Shown here piece by piece: positions 8,897 through 18,376 of a stretch of 64,000 nt of DNA (positions within the stretch are counted from its first letter, which is position 1; each line of letters begins with the position of its first letter). The stretch covers positions 99,144 through 163,143 of the forward strand of contig NZ_SUGA01000005.1 in the NCBI RefSeq assembly GCF_004963255.1. The letters run 5' to 3'. A model generated the notes under the pieces. The model was not told the origin of the DNA and searched no databases. It worked only from the letters and a program-made list of their open reading frames with translations. The DNA comes from Mesorhizobium sp. GTDB lineage: Bacteria; Pseudomonadota; Alphaproteobacteria; Rhizobiales; Rhizobiaceae. A program made the translations under genes and the position numbers.

Positions 8897-9895
8897 ATGC
8901 GTCTCGTTCAGTTCAACTTGCCCGATGGCAGCCGTCATGTGGGCCGCGTCAGCGTCGACGGCGATCAGCTCCACATCCTTCCCGGCACCAGCACGGTTCT
9001 CGAACTTGCCACTGCGGCTATTGCCGAGGGCAGGTCCATCGCGTCGCTCGTCGAGGAGCGGACCGGCGGCGAGAAAGTCGATTACGACCAGCTGCTGCGC
9101 GAAGGCCGGGTTCTCGCTCCGGTCGATCATCCGGAGCCGGCGCGCTTCCTCATCACCGGCACCGGCCTGACGCACACGGGAAGCGCTGCCGCGCGCGACA
9201 AGATGCATGTGCTGGCCCATGGCGAGGACGCCGCCGAATCCGATTCGCTGAAGATCTTCCGCATGGGGCTGGAGGGTGGCAAACCCGCGCCGGGAGAGCT
9301 GGGCGTCCAGCCGGAGTGGTTCTTCAAGGGCGTCGGCACCTGCGTCGTCCCGCCTGGTGCCGCGCTGCCGCTGCCGGCCTTCGCCAAGGCGGGTGCCGAG
9401 GAGGCTGAGATCGTCGGCCTCTACCTCAATGGACCGGACGGCCGTCCCTATCGCATCGGCTACGCGCTGGGCAACGAATATTCCGACCACGTGACCGAGG
9501 CCGAGAACTATCTCTATCTCGCGCACTCGAAACTCCGCTCCTGCTCGATCGGTCCAGAGTTGCTGATCGGCGAATTGCCGCCGGAGGTTCGCGGGCATTC
9601 CCGCATCCGGCGGGACGGCGCCGTCATCTGGGAACAGGAATTCCTGTCCGGCGAGACGCACATGTCGCACTCGATCGCCAATCTCGAGCACTACCATTTC
9701 CGCTACCCGATGCACCGCCGTCCAGGCGATCTGCATGCCTATTTCTTCGGCGCGGCGGTGATGAGCTACGCCTCCGGCATCAAGACGGCGCCGGGCGACG
9801 AATACGAAATCCAGGCGCCGCAATTCGGCAAGCCGTTGCGCAACCGGATGCAGGCGGTGCCGGACGAGGGGCTGGTGGCCGTCACCCCGCTGTGA
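8897..9895 (+). CDS. Fumarylacetoacetate-hydrolase-fold protein, AraD1/GguC type
   Basis: This 332-residue protein has an FAH-like C-terminal domain. The central GAEEAEIVGLYLNG region supplies Glu residues expected to hold Mg2+, followed by GNEYSDHVTEAENYLYLAHSK and HSKLRSCSIGPEL, which match the AraD1/GguC group found beside rhizobial sugar-acid genes. FAH-fold enzymes cleave C-C bonds of diketo acids or dehydrate 2-keto-3-deoxy acids. With the dehydratase and SDR it completes a plausible aldonate to pyruvate plus hydroxyacid route. AAGGAAAAAGGTAGG before the ATG supplies a ribosome site. The reaction is inferred from context. Confidence 0.87.
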   Translation: MRLVQFNLPDGSRHVGRVSVDGDQLHILPGTSTVLELATAAIAEGRSIASLVEERTGGEKVDYDQLLREGRVLAPVDHPEPARFLITGTGLTHTGSAAARDKMHVLAHGEDAAESDSLKIFRMGLEGGKPAPGELGVQPEWFFKGVGTCVVPPGAALPLPAFAKAGAEEAEIVGLYLNGPDGRPYRIGYALGNEYSDHVTEAENYLYLAHSKLRSCSIGPELLIGELPPEVRGHSRIRRDGAVIWEQEFLSGETHMSHSIANLEHYHFRYPMHRRPGDLHAYFFGAAVMSYASGIKTAPGDEYEIQAPQFGKPLRNRMQAVPDEGLVAVTPL

Positions 9896-9947
9896 CGGCA
9901 AGATCCGCGGACTGAGATCATCACAAACAACAAATGGGAGAATGATC

Positions 9948-10973
9948 ATGCTACTGAAGAGACTGCTTCTAGGGATAGCGGGTGTCGGCCTCGGCATCGG
10001 CCTGATGGCGTCGTCGGCGCTCGCGGCGAACCTGCGCGTGCTGGCCTGGGATGGCTATGCAGACGCCGATTGGGTCAAGGAGTTCACCGCCGAGACCGGC
10101 ATCGGCGTCGATGTCGTCTTCATCGGCAGCGACGACGAGATCTGGGCCAAGATCAAGGGCAGCGAGGGGCAGGACTTCGATGTCTTCGCCGTCAACACCG
10201 CGCAGCTGCAGCGCTACATCAAGGCCGACCTCGTCACGCCGATCGACCTGTCGAAGCTTCCCAACCAGAAGGACACGCTGCCGCGCTTCCGCGACATCAC
10301 CAAGGTCAGCGGCGACACCAAGGACGGCAAGGTCTACGGCATCCCGTTCTGCTTCGATTCCATTGGCCTGATCTACGATACCGACAAGGTGAAGCCGGCG
10401 CCGACATCGATGTCCGTGCTGTGGGATCCGGCTTACAAGGGCAAGGTGCTGGCCTATGACAATGGCGAGCACAATTTCTCCTTCACCGCGCTGACGCTGG
10501 GCTACAAGGACCCGTTCAACCTCAGCGCCGAGCAGATGGCGGCGGTCAAGGCCAAGCTCGTCGAGCTGAAGGGCAATGTGCTCAGCTTCTACACCACCGC
10601 CGACGAGGCCCAGCAGATCTACCAGAACAACGACGTCGCCCTGATCTGGGCCAATTACGGCCAGCAGCAGGTCAAGGCCTTGCAGAAGATCGGTGCCCAC
10701 GTCGCCTACATCAATCAGAGCGAAGGCGCGCTCGCCTGGCTCGACAACTGGGTCATCTCGAAGGGCGTTCGCGACAAGGACGCGGCCGAGAAGTGGATCG
10801 ACTTCATGCTGAGCAAGAAGGTGAGCGGCGCCTTGTCCGAGCGCACCGGCTTCGGCAACACCGTGGTCGAATCGAGCAGCGCCGGCAGCAACGACAAGCT
10901 GGTCTGGCTCAACAATGTCGAGGACCCGACCAAGCGCTCCGACCTGTGGAACGAGATCAAGGCGGCGCCTTGA
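9948..10973 (+). CDS. PotD/PotF-like ABC transporter substrate-binding protein
   Basis: A 341-residue periplasmic protein. The second ATG is chosen because GGGAG lies 7 bases before it, while the ATG at 9942 almost touches that site. An N-terminal signal peptide (LLKRLLLGIAGVGLGIGLM...SSALA) is followed by the type I periplasmic fold of the spermidine/putrescine group: LRVLAWDGYADADWVKEF, VYGIPFCFDSIGLIYDTDKV, and GALAWLDNWVISKG near the C terminus. It begins a four-gene ABC operon 52 bases after the sugar-acid genes on the same strand, so its ligand may be a carboxylate sugar or lactone rather than a polyamine. That ligand guess is inference. Confidence 0.9.
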   Translation: MLLKRLLLGIAGVGLGIGLMASSALAANLRVLAWDGYADADWVKEFTAETGIGVDVVFIGSDDEIWAKIKGSEGQDFDVFAVNTAQLQRYIKADLVTPIDLSKLPNQKDTLPRFRDITKVSGDTKDGKVYGIPFCFDSIGLIYDTDKVKPAPTSMSVLWDPAYKGKVLAYDNGEHNFSFTALTLGYKDPFNLSAEQMAAVKAKLVELKGNVLSFYTTADEAQQIYQNNDVALIWANYGQQQVKALQKIGAHVAYINQSEGALAWLDNWVISKGVRDKDAAEKWIDFMLSKKVSGALSERTGFGNTVVESSSAGSNDKLVWLNNVEDPTKRSDLWNEIKAAP

Positions 10974-10999
10974 CCCGCCCTCGCCATCCTTGAGGACCT

Positions 11000-11025
11000 G
11001 GCGGTCCGGACCGGACCGGACCGCC
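11000..11025 (+). other. Intercistronic hairpin after the binding-protein gene
   Basis: A perfect 10-base inverted repeat, GGCGGTCCGG and CCGGACCGCC with a 6-base loop, lies 26 bases after the binding-protein stop and 25 bases before the ATPase start. No T-run follows, so it is unlikely to be a full terminator. Such stems commonly protect the upstream mRNA and allow more binding protein than membrane components. Confidence 0.6.
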
Positions 11026-11050
11026 GACACGGTATTCTTGAAAGTCAGCC

Positions 11051-12151
11051 ATGAACCAGACCAGCGACCTTCTCACGCTGCGCTCCGTCTCGAAGTCCTA
11101 TGGCACCGTTCCCGTGCTCTACGACATCGACCTTGCGATCCGCGATGGCGAGTTCTTGACCGTGCTGGGACCGTCCGGTTCGGGCAAGACCACGGTGCTC
11201 AGGCTGATCGGCGGCCTGGAGCCGCTGACTTCGGGCGAGATCCGCCTCGACGGCCAGGACATCAGCGGCATGCCGATCAACCGGCGGCCCTTCAACACCG
11301 TGTTCCAGGACTACGCGCTGTTCCCGCATCTTACCGTCGCCGGCAATGTCGGCTACGGCCTGTCGGTTCGCCACGTGGCGCGCAAGGAGATCGCGCGCCG
11401 CGTCGCCGAGGCTCTGGAATTGGTCCAGCTCGGGCGGTTCGCCGACCGTTTTCCAGCCCAGCTTTCCGGCGGCCAGCGGCAGCGCGTGGCGCTCGCCCGC
11501 GCCCTGATCTGCCAGCCCCGGCTCGTCCTGCTCGACGAGCCGCTCGCGGCCCTCGACCTCGAACTGCGCCGGCAGATGCAGGATTTCCTGAAATCCATCC
11601 AGCGCGAGGTCAAGACTACCTTCTTGTTCGTCACCCACGACCAGGAGGAAGCCATCGGCATGGCCGACCGGATCTGCGTCATGCAGGCCGGCCATATCCG
11701 CCAGCTCGGCAGCCCGCACGAGCTCTATTACAAGCCGAACTGCGAGTTCGTGGCGCGGTTCTTTGGCGAGAACAATCTCGTGGCGGGCACGCTTGGTGAG
11801 ACGCAGGGCGAATTCCGCGCGATCGAGACGGCGCTCGGCCGGCTGGTCTGTTCGGTCGCCGGCCAGCCGCATCTCAAGGCCGCCGCGACCGGCGCCAGCG
11901 GTTTCGCCGCCTTCCGCCCGGAAGCGCTGCGCCTTGCCGGCGACAGCGACGCCGGGAATCGTCTTTCCGGCATCGTCGCCGATCTTGCCTTTGCCGGCTC
12001 CTCGACCGTCGCCACCATCACGGCCGCTGGCGATGCCGCGCAGCGCCTGAGGCTGCGCTTTCCGAGCCGGGTGGACGGCAGTGCGCTCAGGACCGGCGAG
12101 ACCGTGGCGCTTTCCTTCGCGCCGCACGAAGGCCATCTGGTGCTGGCATGA
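11051..12151 (+). CDS. ABC transporter ATP-binding protein, PotA type
   Basis: This 366-residue ATPase has Walker A GPSGSGKTT (~39-47), Q-loop VFQDYALFPH, signature LSGGQRQRVALARAL (~139), Walker B LVLLDEPLAALD and switch His in FVTHDQEEA. Residues ~240-366 form the C-terminal TOBE/OB-like regulatory domain of the PotA/CysA/UgpC group. It powers the importer whose two permeases follow and whose binding protein precedes it. Its stop overlaps the first permease start by four bases (ATGA), so translation is coupled. Confidence 0.95.
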   Translation: MNQTSDLLTLRSVSKSYGTVPVLYDIDLAIRDGEFLTVLGPSGSGKTTVLRLIGGLEPLTSGEIRLDGQDISGMPINRRPFNTVFQDYALFPHLTVAGNVGYGLSVRHVARKEIARRVAEALELVQLGRFADRFPAQLSGGQRQRVALARALICQPRLVLLDEPLAALDLELRRQMQDFLKSIQREVKTTFLFVTHDQEEAIGMADRICVMQAGHIRQLGSPHELYYKPNCEFVARFFGENNLVAGTLGETQGEFRAIETALGRLVCSVAGQPHLKAAATGASGFAAFRPEALRLAGDSDAGNRLSGIVADLAFAGSSTVATITAAGDAAQRLRLRFPSRVDGSALRTGETVALSFAPHEGHLVLA

Positions 12152-13020
12152 AGAGCGCTGGCCTGGCGCGTCCCGTCGCAATCCGCTGGTCGCCGCTGGT
12201 CACCGCGCTTGCCTTCGCGCTGCCGGTGGTGTTCGTCCTGGTGCCGCTCGCGATCTTCCTGGTCTACAGCTTCTTCAGCGTCGACCAGGGCCAGATCGTC
12301 TATGTGCCGACGCTTGCCAACTATCTCCGCTTCTTCACCGACCCGGTCTTCCTCCCGGTGTTCTGGCGCACCATCGTGCTCTGCCTCTCGGTGGCGGTGA
12401 TCTCGATCCTGCTCGCCTATCCGACAGCCTATTTCCTGACGACGCTGCGCGGCCGCTGGCGTTACGCGCTGCTGATGCTGCTCATGGTGCCGCTCTTGAT
12501 GAGCTACGTCATCAAGATCTACGCGATCCGCAGCATTCTCGGCCTCAATGGTTTTCTCAACAAGGCGCTGGTCGGACTTGGCATTCTCGCCGAGCCGTCG
12601 ACGCTCTTCGTCTTCAACATGAACGCCATCCTGCTCACGCTGACGCTGCTTTTGATTCCCTTCGCGATCCTGCCGATCTTCCTGGCGCTGGAGCGCATCC
12701 CGCAGGTGCTCTTGCGCGCCTCCGACGATCTCGGAGCAAGCAGCCTGCAGACTTTCCTGCGCATCACCTTGCCGCTTTCCATGCCCGGCGTCGCCTCGGC
12801 GGCGAGCTTCGTCTTCGTGCTGGCGATCGGCGATTTCCTCACGCCGCAGATGGTCGGCGGCATCAGCGGCTTCACCTTCGGCCGCATCCTCTACAGCCAG
12901 TTCGGCACCGCCTATAACTGGCCCTTCGGCGCCGCTCTGTCGGTGGCGCTGGCCGTCGTGGTGATCGTCGCGATCCTTCTCGGCGAGCGCTTCGGGCGCA
13001 ATCGGGGGGCCTCGCTTTGA
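12148..13020 (+). CDS. ABC transporter permease (PotB-like)
   Basis: This 290-residue inner-membrane protein has six predicted hydrophobic segments, beginning with LVTALAFALPVVFVLVPLAI. The coupling-helix (EAA) loop ASDDLGASSLQTFLRITLPL lies near residues 190-210, in the expected place between segments. It forms the heterodimeric channel with the next permease. It starts in the ATGA overlap with the ATPase gene and ends in a TTGA overlap with the second permease. Confidence 0.93.
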   Translation: MKSAGLARPVAIRWSPLVTALAFALPVVFVLVPLAIFLVYSFFSVDQGQIVYVPTLANYLRFFTDPVFLPVFWRTIVLCLSVAVISILLAYPTAYFLTTLRGRWRYALLMLLMVPLLMSYVIKIYAIRSILGLNGFLNKALVGLGILAEPSTLFVFNMNAILLTLTLLLIPFAILPIFLALERIPQVLLRASDDLGASSLQTFLRITLPLSMPGVASAASFVFVLAIGDFLTPQMVGGISGFTFGRILYSQFGTAYNWPFGAALSVALAVVVIVAILLGERFGRNRGASL

Positions 13021-13817
13021 TCGCCACGCCGCGCCTGTCCAGCATCCTTCTCGCCGCGATAACCGTCCTGGTCGCGGCGCTGCTCTACAGCCCGCTTTTC
13101 GTGCCCATCGCGTCGTCCTTCTTTCCCATGGCGCGCGGCGAGGTCGACTGGTCGTCACCGACGGTCGATACCTATGTCGCATTGGTTGGGAATCACGAGA
13201 TTCTTTTCGCCCTCCGCACCACGCTCGTCGTCGGCGCCTGCACGGTCGTCCTCTCCGTCGTCAGCGGCACATTGCTGGCCCTCTATTATCATGGCCGCCG
13301 CGCCGGCCGCTCGCTGCTGCAGTTCATCATCTTCCTGCCGTTCCTGATGCCGCCCATCATCAGCGGCCTGGCGCTGCTGATCTTCTTCCGCGAGATCGGG
13401 CTCGAACGCTCGCTGCTGACGGTGGTCATAGGCCATACGGTCTTCGTGCTCGCCATCGTCTATCGCACGGTGCTGACGCGCCTGCAGTCGATGAGCCGCA
13501 CGCTGGTCGAGGCCTCCTACGACCTCGGCGCGACCAAATGGCAGACGTTCTGGCGCGTCATCCTGCCCAACCTGTCGAGCGCGATGGTGGGCGGCGCCAT
13601 CCTGGCTTTCGCCCTGTCATTCGACGAGACCATGATCACCATCCTGGTCACCGGCACCCAGACGACGCTGCCGGTACGCCTGTGGGCGATGATGCGACTG
13701 GGTTTCTCGCCGGATATCAACGCGCTGGTGGCGCTGATCCTGATGTTCACCGTCTTGCTCTGCGCCCTTGCGGCCAGGTTCCTCATTCCGAAGCAGATCG
13801 CCACGCAGCGCAGTTGA
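13017..13817 (+). CDS. ABC transporter permease (PotC-like)
   Basis: The product has 266 residues and starts at TTG in the four-base TTGA overlap with the preceding permease; no ATG is better placed. It has six hydrophobic segments and the EAA loop EASYDLGATKWQTFWRVILP near residues 163-182, typical of PotC-type permeases. It is the last gene of the operon. The tRNA-Gln gene on the other strand follows 60 bases later. No terminator hairpin with a T-run is visible. Confidence 0.93.
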   Translation: MIATPRLSSILLAAITVLVAALLYSPLFVPIASSFFPMARGEVDWSSPTVDTYVALVGNHEILFALRTTLVVGACTVVLSVVSGTLLALYYHGRRAGRSLLQFIIFLPFLMPPIISGLALLIFFREIGLERSLLTVVIGHTVFVLAIVYRTVLTRLQSMSRTLVEASYDLGATKWQTFWRVILPNLSSAMVGGAILAFALSFDETMITILVTGTQTTLPVRLWAMMRLGFSPDINALVALILMFTVLLCALAARFLIPKQIATQRS

Positions 13818-13877
13818 AACAGCGCTGATCCTGCGCTGGGCGATGCCCGGGGCGGAGCTGGTTGGCAATGTGAGGGA

Positions 13878-13952
13878 TGGCTGGGGCGCCAGGATTCGAA
13901 CCTGGGAATGTCGGTACCAAAAACCGATGCCTTACCGCTTGGCGACGCCCCA
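13878..13952 (-). tRNA. tRNA-Gln (anticodon TTG)
   Basis: Read on the minus strand, a 75-base cloverleaf runs from TGGGGCG to an encoded CCA. The acceptor arm TGGGGCG pairs with CGCCCCA, and G is the discriminator base. The anticodon stem TCGGT/ACCGA encloses the loop TTTTGGT, giving anticodon TTG, which reads CAA as glutamine. The T arm contains GGTTCGAATCC. Confidence 0.96.
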
Positions 13953-13982
13953 GCACGCGGGGCATGCCCGCTTGCGCGCGGC

Positions 13983-14011
13983 CTTATAGGACGGGGCGGC
14001 GCAAAGCTCAA
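13983..14011 (-). promoter_or_regulatory. Probable tRNA-Gln promoter
   Basis: On the minus strand, TTGAGC (14006-14011) and TATAAG (13983-13988) are separated by exactly 17 bases and lie about 30 bases before the 5' end of the tRNA. Position and spacing fit a housekeeping sigma promoter. The rest of the gap from 13818 to 14178 shows no convincing gene. Confidence 0.55.
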
Positions 14012-14178
14012 TGCCGCAACATCAACTAAAAGCAGCTGCGATGCAGGTCGCAATTCGCCGGCAGTACGTCGCTGATCGCCAGCGGCCTGTCCCGGACCAC
14101 CACGGCCGCGCACCTGCTTCGCCCGCCTGGCCGACATCGGAGCAATCAGCTTGCGCGAAGCCGGCGATGCTGCGTTGC

Positions 14179-15135
14179 TCACGCCTGCGCCACACGCGCG
14201 CGGGAATCCTGCAGGACCGCCGCAAGCGTCTCCTCGAAGGAATGCTCGGGCGCCCAGCCAAGCAGGGTCCGGGCGCGGGTCGCATCGCCGACAATGCATG
14301 GCAGGTCGCTCGGCCGCATCCGCAGGGGATCCTGCTCCACGACGATCTTGACGCGGCTTTGCGCCAGCAGCAGATCCAGAATGTCTGCCATGCGCCAGGA
14401 GAGGCCGGACGCAAGGTTGAAGATGGTGTTCGGCGCAAGCTTGTTGCTGTTCAAGACGGCGCGCGCATAGGCATTGGCGATGTCGCGCGCATCCAGGAAG
14501 TCGCGCCTGGCGTCGAGATTGCCGACACGGATGACCGGCGGGGCCAGGCCTGCTTCGATCCGCGCGATCTGCATGGCGAAGGCCGGCACCGCGAATGCCT
14601 CGGTCTGGCCCGGTCCCGTATGATTGAAGGGACGCATCCGAACGCATTTCAACCCACGGTATGACAGCGCGCCGAGCGCGAGGTCGGCCGCGGCCTTGGT
14701 CGCGGCGTAGTCGTCGATCGGGGCAAGCAGCGTGCTTTCGTCGAGCGGTCGCCCGATCTTCGCGCTTTCGCCATAGACCAGACCCGATCCGATATGGACG
14801 AGCCAGCAGTCCGGCGCCTTTTCGAGGATGGCATTGGCCACGTTGAGCGCGCCGCCCACATGGATGCGCCAGGTGTTCTGCGGATCCGCCCGGGCGGCAT
14901 CGAGGGCTGCGAGCGCCGCCATGTGGATGACATGCGTTGGCCGGTGGCGGGCAATGGCGTCCTGGACGGCGGCCGCGTCCGTCACATCCAGTTCCTCGAC
15001 CTCGCCGAAAGCGGGGTGCGGGCCCCCATCCTTGGAGGTCGCGGCAATGACGACCTGAGGGCCGCAGATCTTGCGCAATGCGTCGCCGACATAGGGGCCG
15101 ACGAAACCATTGGCGCCGGTCATCAAAACGCGCAT
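14179..15135 (-). CDS. rmd: GDP-6-deoxy-4-keto-mannose reductase (RMD-like SDR)
   Basis: This 318-residue extended SDR is started at MRVLMTGANGFVG; a 6-residue upstream extension is possible. It has the Rossmann motif TGANGFVG, HIGSGLVYGE, catalytic Tyr-x3-Lys in YAATKAAADLAL, and the signature RPFNHTGPGQ seen in GDP-4-keto-6-deoxy-mannose reductases. Next to gmd, it should reduce GDP-4-keto-6-deoxymannose to GDP-D-rhamnose, a common rhizobial LPS precursor. GDP-fucose or GDP-talose type products cannot be excluded. It lies 75 bases after gmd on the same strand. Confidence 0.85.
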   Translation of the reverse strand: MRVLMTGANGFVGPYVGDALRKICGPQVVIAATSKDGGPHPAFGEVEELDVTDAAAVQDAIARHRPTHVIHMAALAALDAARADPQNTWRIHVGGALNVANAILEKAPDCWLVHIGSGLVYGESAKIGRPLDESTLLAPIDDYAATKAAADLALGALSYRGLKCVRMRPFNHTGPGQTEAFAVPAFAMQIARIEAGLAPPVIRVGNLDARRDFLDARDIANAYARAVLNSNKLAPNTIFNLASGLSWRMADILDLLLAQSRVKIVVEQDPLRMRPSDLPCIVGDATRARTLLGWAPEHSFEETLAAVLQDSRARVAQA

Positions 15136-15210
15136 GCCGGCCTCACGAACCATGAAGCATTGTCCGGATGCGGGTGCGTGGCGGAACGCGGCGTCACAAC
15201 GGCTGCCCTT

Positions 15211-16290
<1,080 letters not shown>

Positions 16291-16293
16291 TCA

Positions 16294-17718
16294 TTATACG
16301 GCCTCGGTCTTATCCGCCAGTGTGGCGACCCGCACCCGTTCCAGCGCCATTGCCACGATTTCGCTTGCCCTTTCATGGCTGGCGGCCTCGGCATAGCAGC
16401 GAAATTCGGGAGCGTTGCCGGAGGGTCGCAGATGGATGATCTCGCCGCTGGTCATTAGCGCTCTCAGACCGTCGGTCTCATCTACATCCGCCACCATGCC
16501 GAAGGGCGCCAGGAACCGCTGCAACGCGTCGCGGTCGGCGAGCTTGCGCATCAAGCCGCGCGATGTCTCGACCGGGAAGTTCTCGAGCCGCTCGCTGGCG
16601 CAGACCGGAAGGTTCCAGGTTTCACGCAGGTTGGACAGCGATTTCCCCGTCGATGCCACCGTGCCCAGCACCGCCAGGATCGGCAAGAATGAATCCCGTG
16701 TCGGCAGCGCCGACAATATTTTGCCATTCACCAGGCAGTCGGATCCCAGCAGAACTCCGCCATTGGCTTCGAAGCCGACGATGATGCCGCCTGCCTGCCG
16801 CGCGGCGTCCATTCCCTCGATGACGAAAGGCGACCCGACCTTCGTTCTCCTGACGCTGAACCCGAACGCTGCGGCTATGCCCGAGTTGGAGGTGACCGGC
16901 GTCACCACGACATCGGCCTTGAGGAAGAGCGCCGTGGCCAGCCCGATCAGGTCACCGCGGAACAACTCGCCGTTTTCGTCGATGACAAGAGGGCGGTCGG
17001 CATCGGCATCGGCCGAGACCACCGCGTCGAATTTGAACTCGCGCACCCAGTCCCGAACCTTCGCCATCGTTTCCTGGCCGACGGCCTCGGTATCGACAGG
17101 CACGAAAGTGTCTGATTTGCCGACAGGGATCACATCGGCGCCGAGGGATCGCAGGACCTCGACCAGCAGCTCCGCCGCAACGGTGCTGTGCTGGTAGACG
17201 CCGAGCCTCATTCCCGAAAGGGCGCCAGGGGGCAGGATGCCGCCGACACGGTCTCGAAAGGCCGCGAGCGCCTGTTCATGGCCGGCTTGCCAGTCCGCAT
17301 AGGTCGGCGGCCAGGGATATTGATCCGACAGCTCGGCGACATGAGCGGTGATCGCGGCCTCATCCGCCTTGTCGATCTCACCCTTCGGTCCATAGAACTT
17401 GATGCCGTTGCGGTCGGCGGGGATATGCGAGCCGGTCACCATCAGCGCCGCGGCGCCCTGCCGGCGGGCATAAAAGGCCAGCGCCGGTGTGGGGATCGGA
17501 CCGCAATCGACCGGCTGGAAGCCGGCCGCGGCCAGCGCCGCCATGCAGTCGTGCGCGATTGCCGGGCTGCTGTCGCGCAAGTCCCGCCCCACGAAGACCT
17601 TGCCTTGCTCAAATCCGGTCGCCCGCAAGCGCCGGGCAAAACCTTCCGTATAGAGTCCGCTTGCCCTTCCGGCCAAATCGGAAGCCAGACCCCGAACACC
17701 GCTTGAGCCGAATTTCAT
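16294..17718 (-). CDS. manB: Phosphomannomutase-family protein
   Basis: This 474-residue alpha-D-phosphohexomutase begins MKFGSSGVRGLAS. The active-site serine loop reads VTGSHIPADRNGIK instead of the usual TASHNP. The Mg-binding loop is DADADRPLV, the sugar-binding loop FEANGGVLLG, and the C-terminal phosphate loop RPSGNAPEFRCY. It should interconvert mannose-6-P and mannose-1-P, feeding gmd and rmd. The serine-loop variant is unusual but keeps the Ser and His. It is the first gene of the three-gene minus-strand set. Confidence 0.85.
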   Translation of the reverse strand: MKFGSSGVRGLASDLAGRASGLYTEGFARRLRATGFEQGKVFVGRDLRDSSPAIAHDCMAALAAAGFQPVDCGPIPTPALAFYARRQGAAALMVTGSHIPADRNGIKFYGPKGEIDKADEAAITAHVAELSDQYPWPPTYADWQAGHEQALAAFRDRVGGILPPGALSGMRLGVYQHSTVAAELLVEVLRSLGADVIPVGKSDTFVPVDTEAVGQETMAKVRDWVREFKFDAVVSADADADRPLVIDENGELFRGDLIGLATALFLKADVVVTPVTSNSGIAAAFGFSVRRTKVGSPFVIEGMDAARQAGGIIVGFEANGGVLLGSDCLVNGKILSALPTRDSFLPILAVLGTVASTGKSLSNLRETWNLPVCASERLENFPVETSRGLMRKLADRDALQRFLAPFGMVADVDETDGLRALMTSGEIIHLRPSGNAPEFRCYAEAASHERASEIVAMALERVRVATLADKTEAV

Positions 17719-17816
17719 CAGTCTGCTTTTGCTGTTGGACGTTGTCGCTGTTCACTGGAAAGAGCCCGGCTGCCTCCGGCTGTCAACAGCAAACAACTCG
17801 AAATCCGCGTCTTTTT

Positions 17817-18164
17817 CTAATGTCCCCACACCGCCAGTTCATTGCCGGCCGGATCGGTGAAGTGGAACCGTCTGCCGCCGGGGAAGGAAAAGATCGGCTT
17901 GACGATGGTCCCTCCGGCGCTCTCGACTGCGTCCAGCGTTTCCTCGAGGTTTTCGGAGTAAAGCACGGGCAGCGGTTTGGCCGGCGCTTCCCCGGCATCG
18001 GCCTGGAAGCCACCATCGAGCCCTTCGGCGAAAGCGGAATAGGTCGGGCCGTAGTCGGTGAACGACCACGAAAAGGCGGCGCTGTAGAAGGATTTGACGC
18101 TGTCCAGCGTGCCGCCCGTTGCCGGCAGTTCCAGATAGTCGAGTTTTCCGTTGAGTTTCATCAC
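17817..18164 (-). CDS. VOC-family (glyoxalase/bleomycin-resistance fold) protein
   Basis: The 115-residue single-module protein contains YLELPATGGTLDSVKSFYSAAFSW-like N-terminal and SFPGGRRFHFTDPAGNELAVWGH-like C-terminal halves, the paired beta-alpha-beta-beta-beta motifs of the vicinal oxygen chelate fold. The FTDPAGNELAVW ending is typical. Function and substrate are unknown. It stands alone, 98 bases beyond the manB start and divergent from ppdK. ATGs at 18164 and 18161 are both possible. Confidence 0.85.
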   Translation of the reverse strand: MMKLNGKLDYLELPATGGTLDSVKSFYSAAFSWSFTDYGPTYSAFAEGLDGGFQADAGEAPAKPLPVLYSENLEETLDAVESAGGTIVKPIFSFPGGRRFHFTDPAGNELAVWGH

Positions 18165-18376
18165 GCTACTCCACTATGTTCCTGTTATGTTCTATAACGC
18201 GCCATACCCTCCGGCAAGTCTTTTTGACGCAGCTTTTGCTTAATCGATTGTAGTGCCTGGGAGCGCTGGCCGGTGCCTTGCCTTTCGCACTGCAGCATCC
18301 TATCGCTCGGATTGCGAAGGCGGGGAACCGGGCCATGGTCCGGCTGTTTCTATCTTCCTCGAACTGGAGGGCAAGC

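Noticed and set aside
9942..9947. Translation start of the PotD-like protein at ATG 9942
   Set aside because: The GGGAG site would almost touch this ATG; the next in-frame ATG at 9948 has normal spacing.
8078..9997. A 639-residue open frame on the minus strand
   Set aside because: It is antisense to the SDR and FAH-fold genes, which have clear motifs. Its own sequence has no recognisable domain, and its length follows from GC-rich codon structure.
11728..13182. A 484-residue open frame on the minus strand
   Set aside because: It is antisense to the ABC ATPase and permease genes and is rich in low-complexity charged residues.
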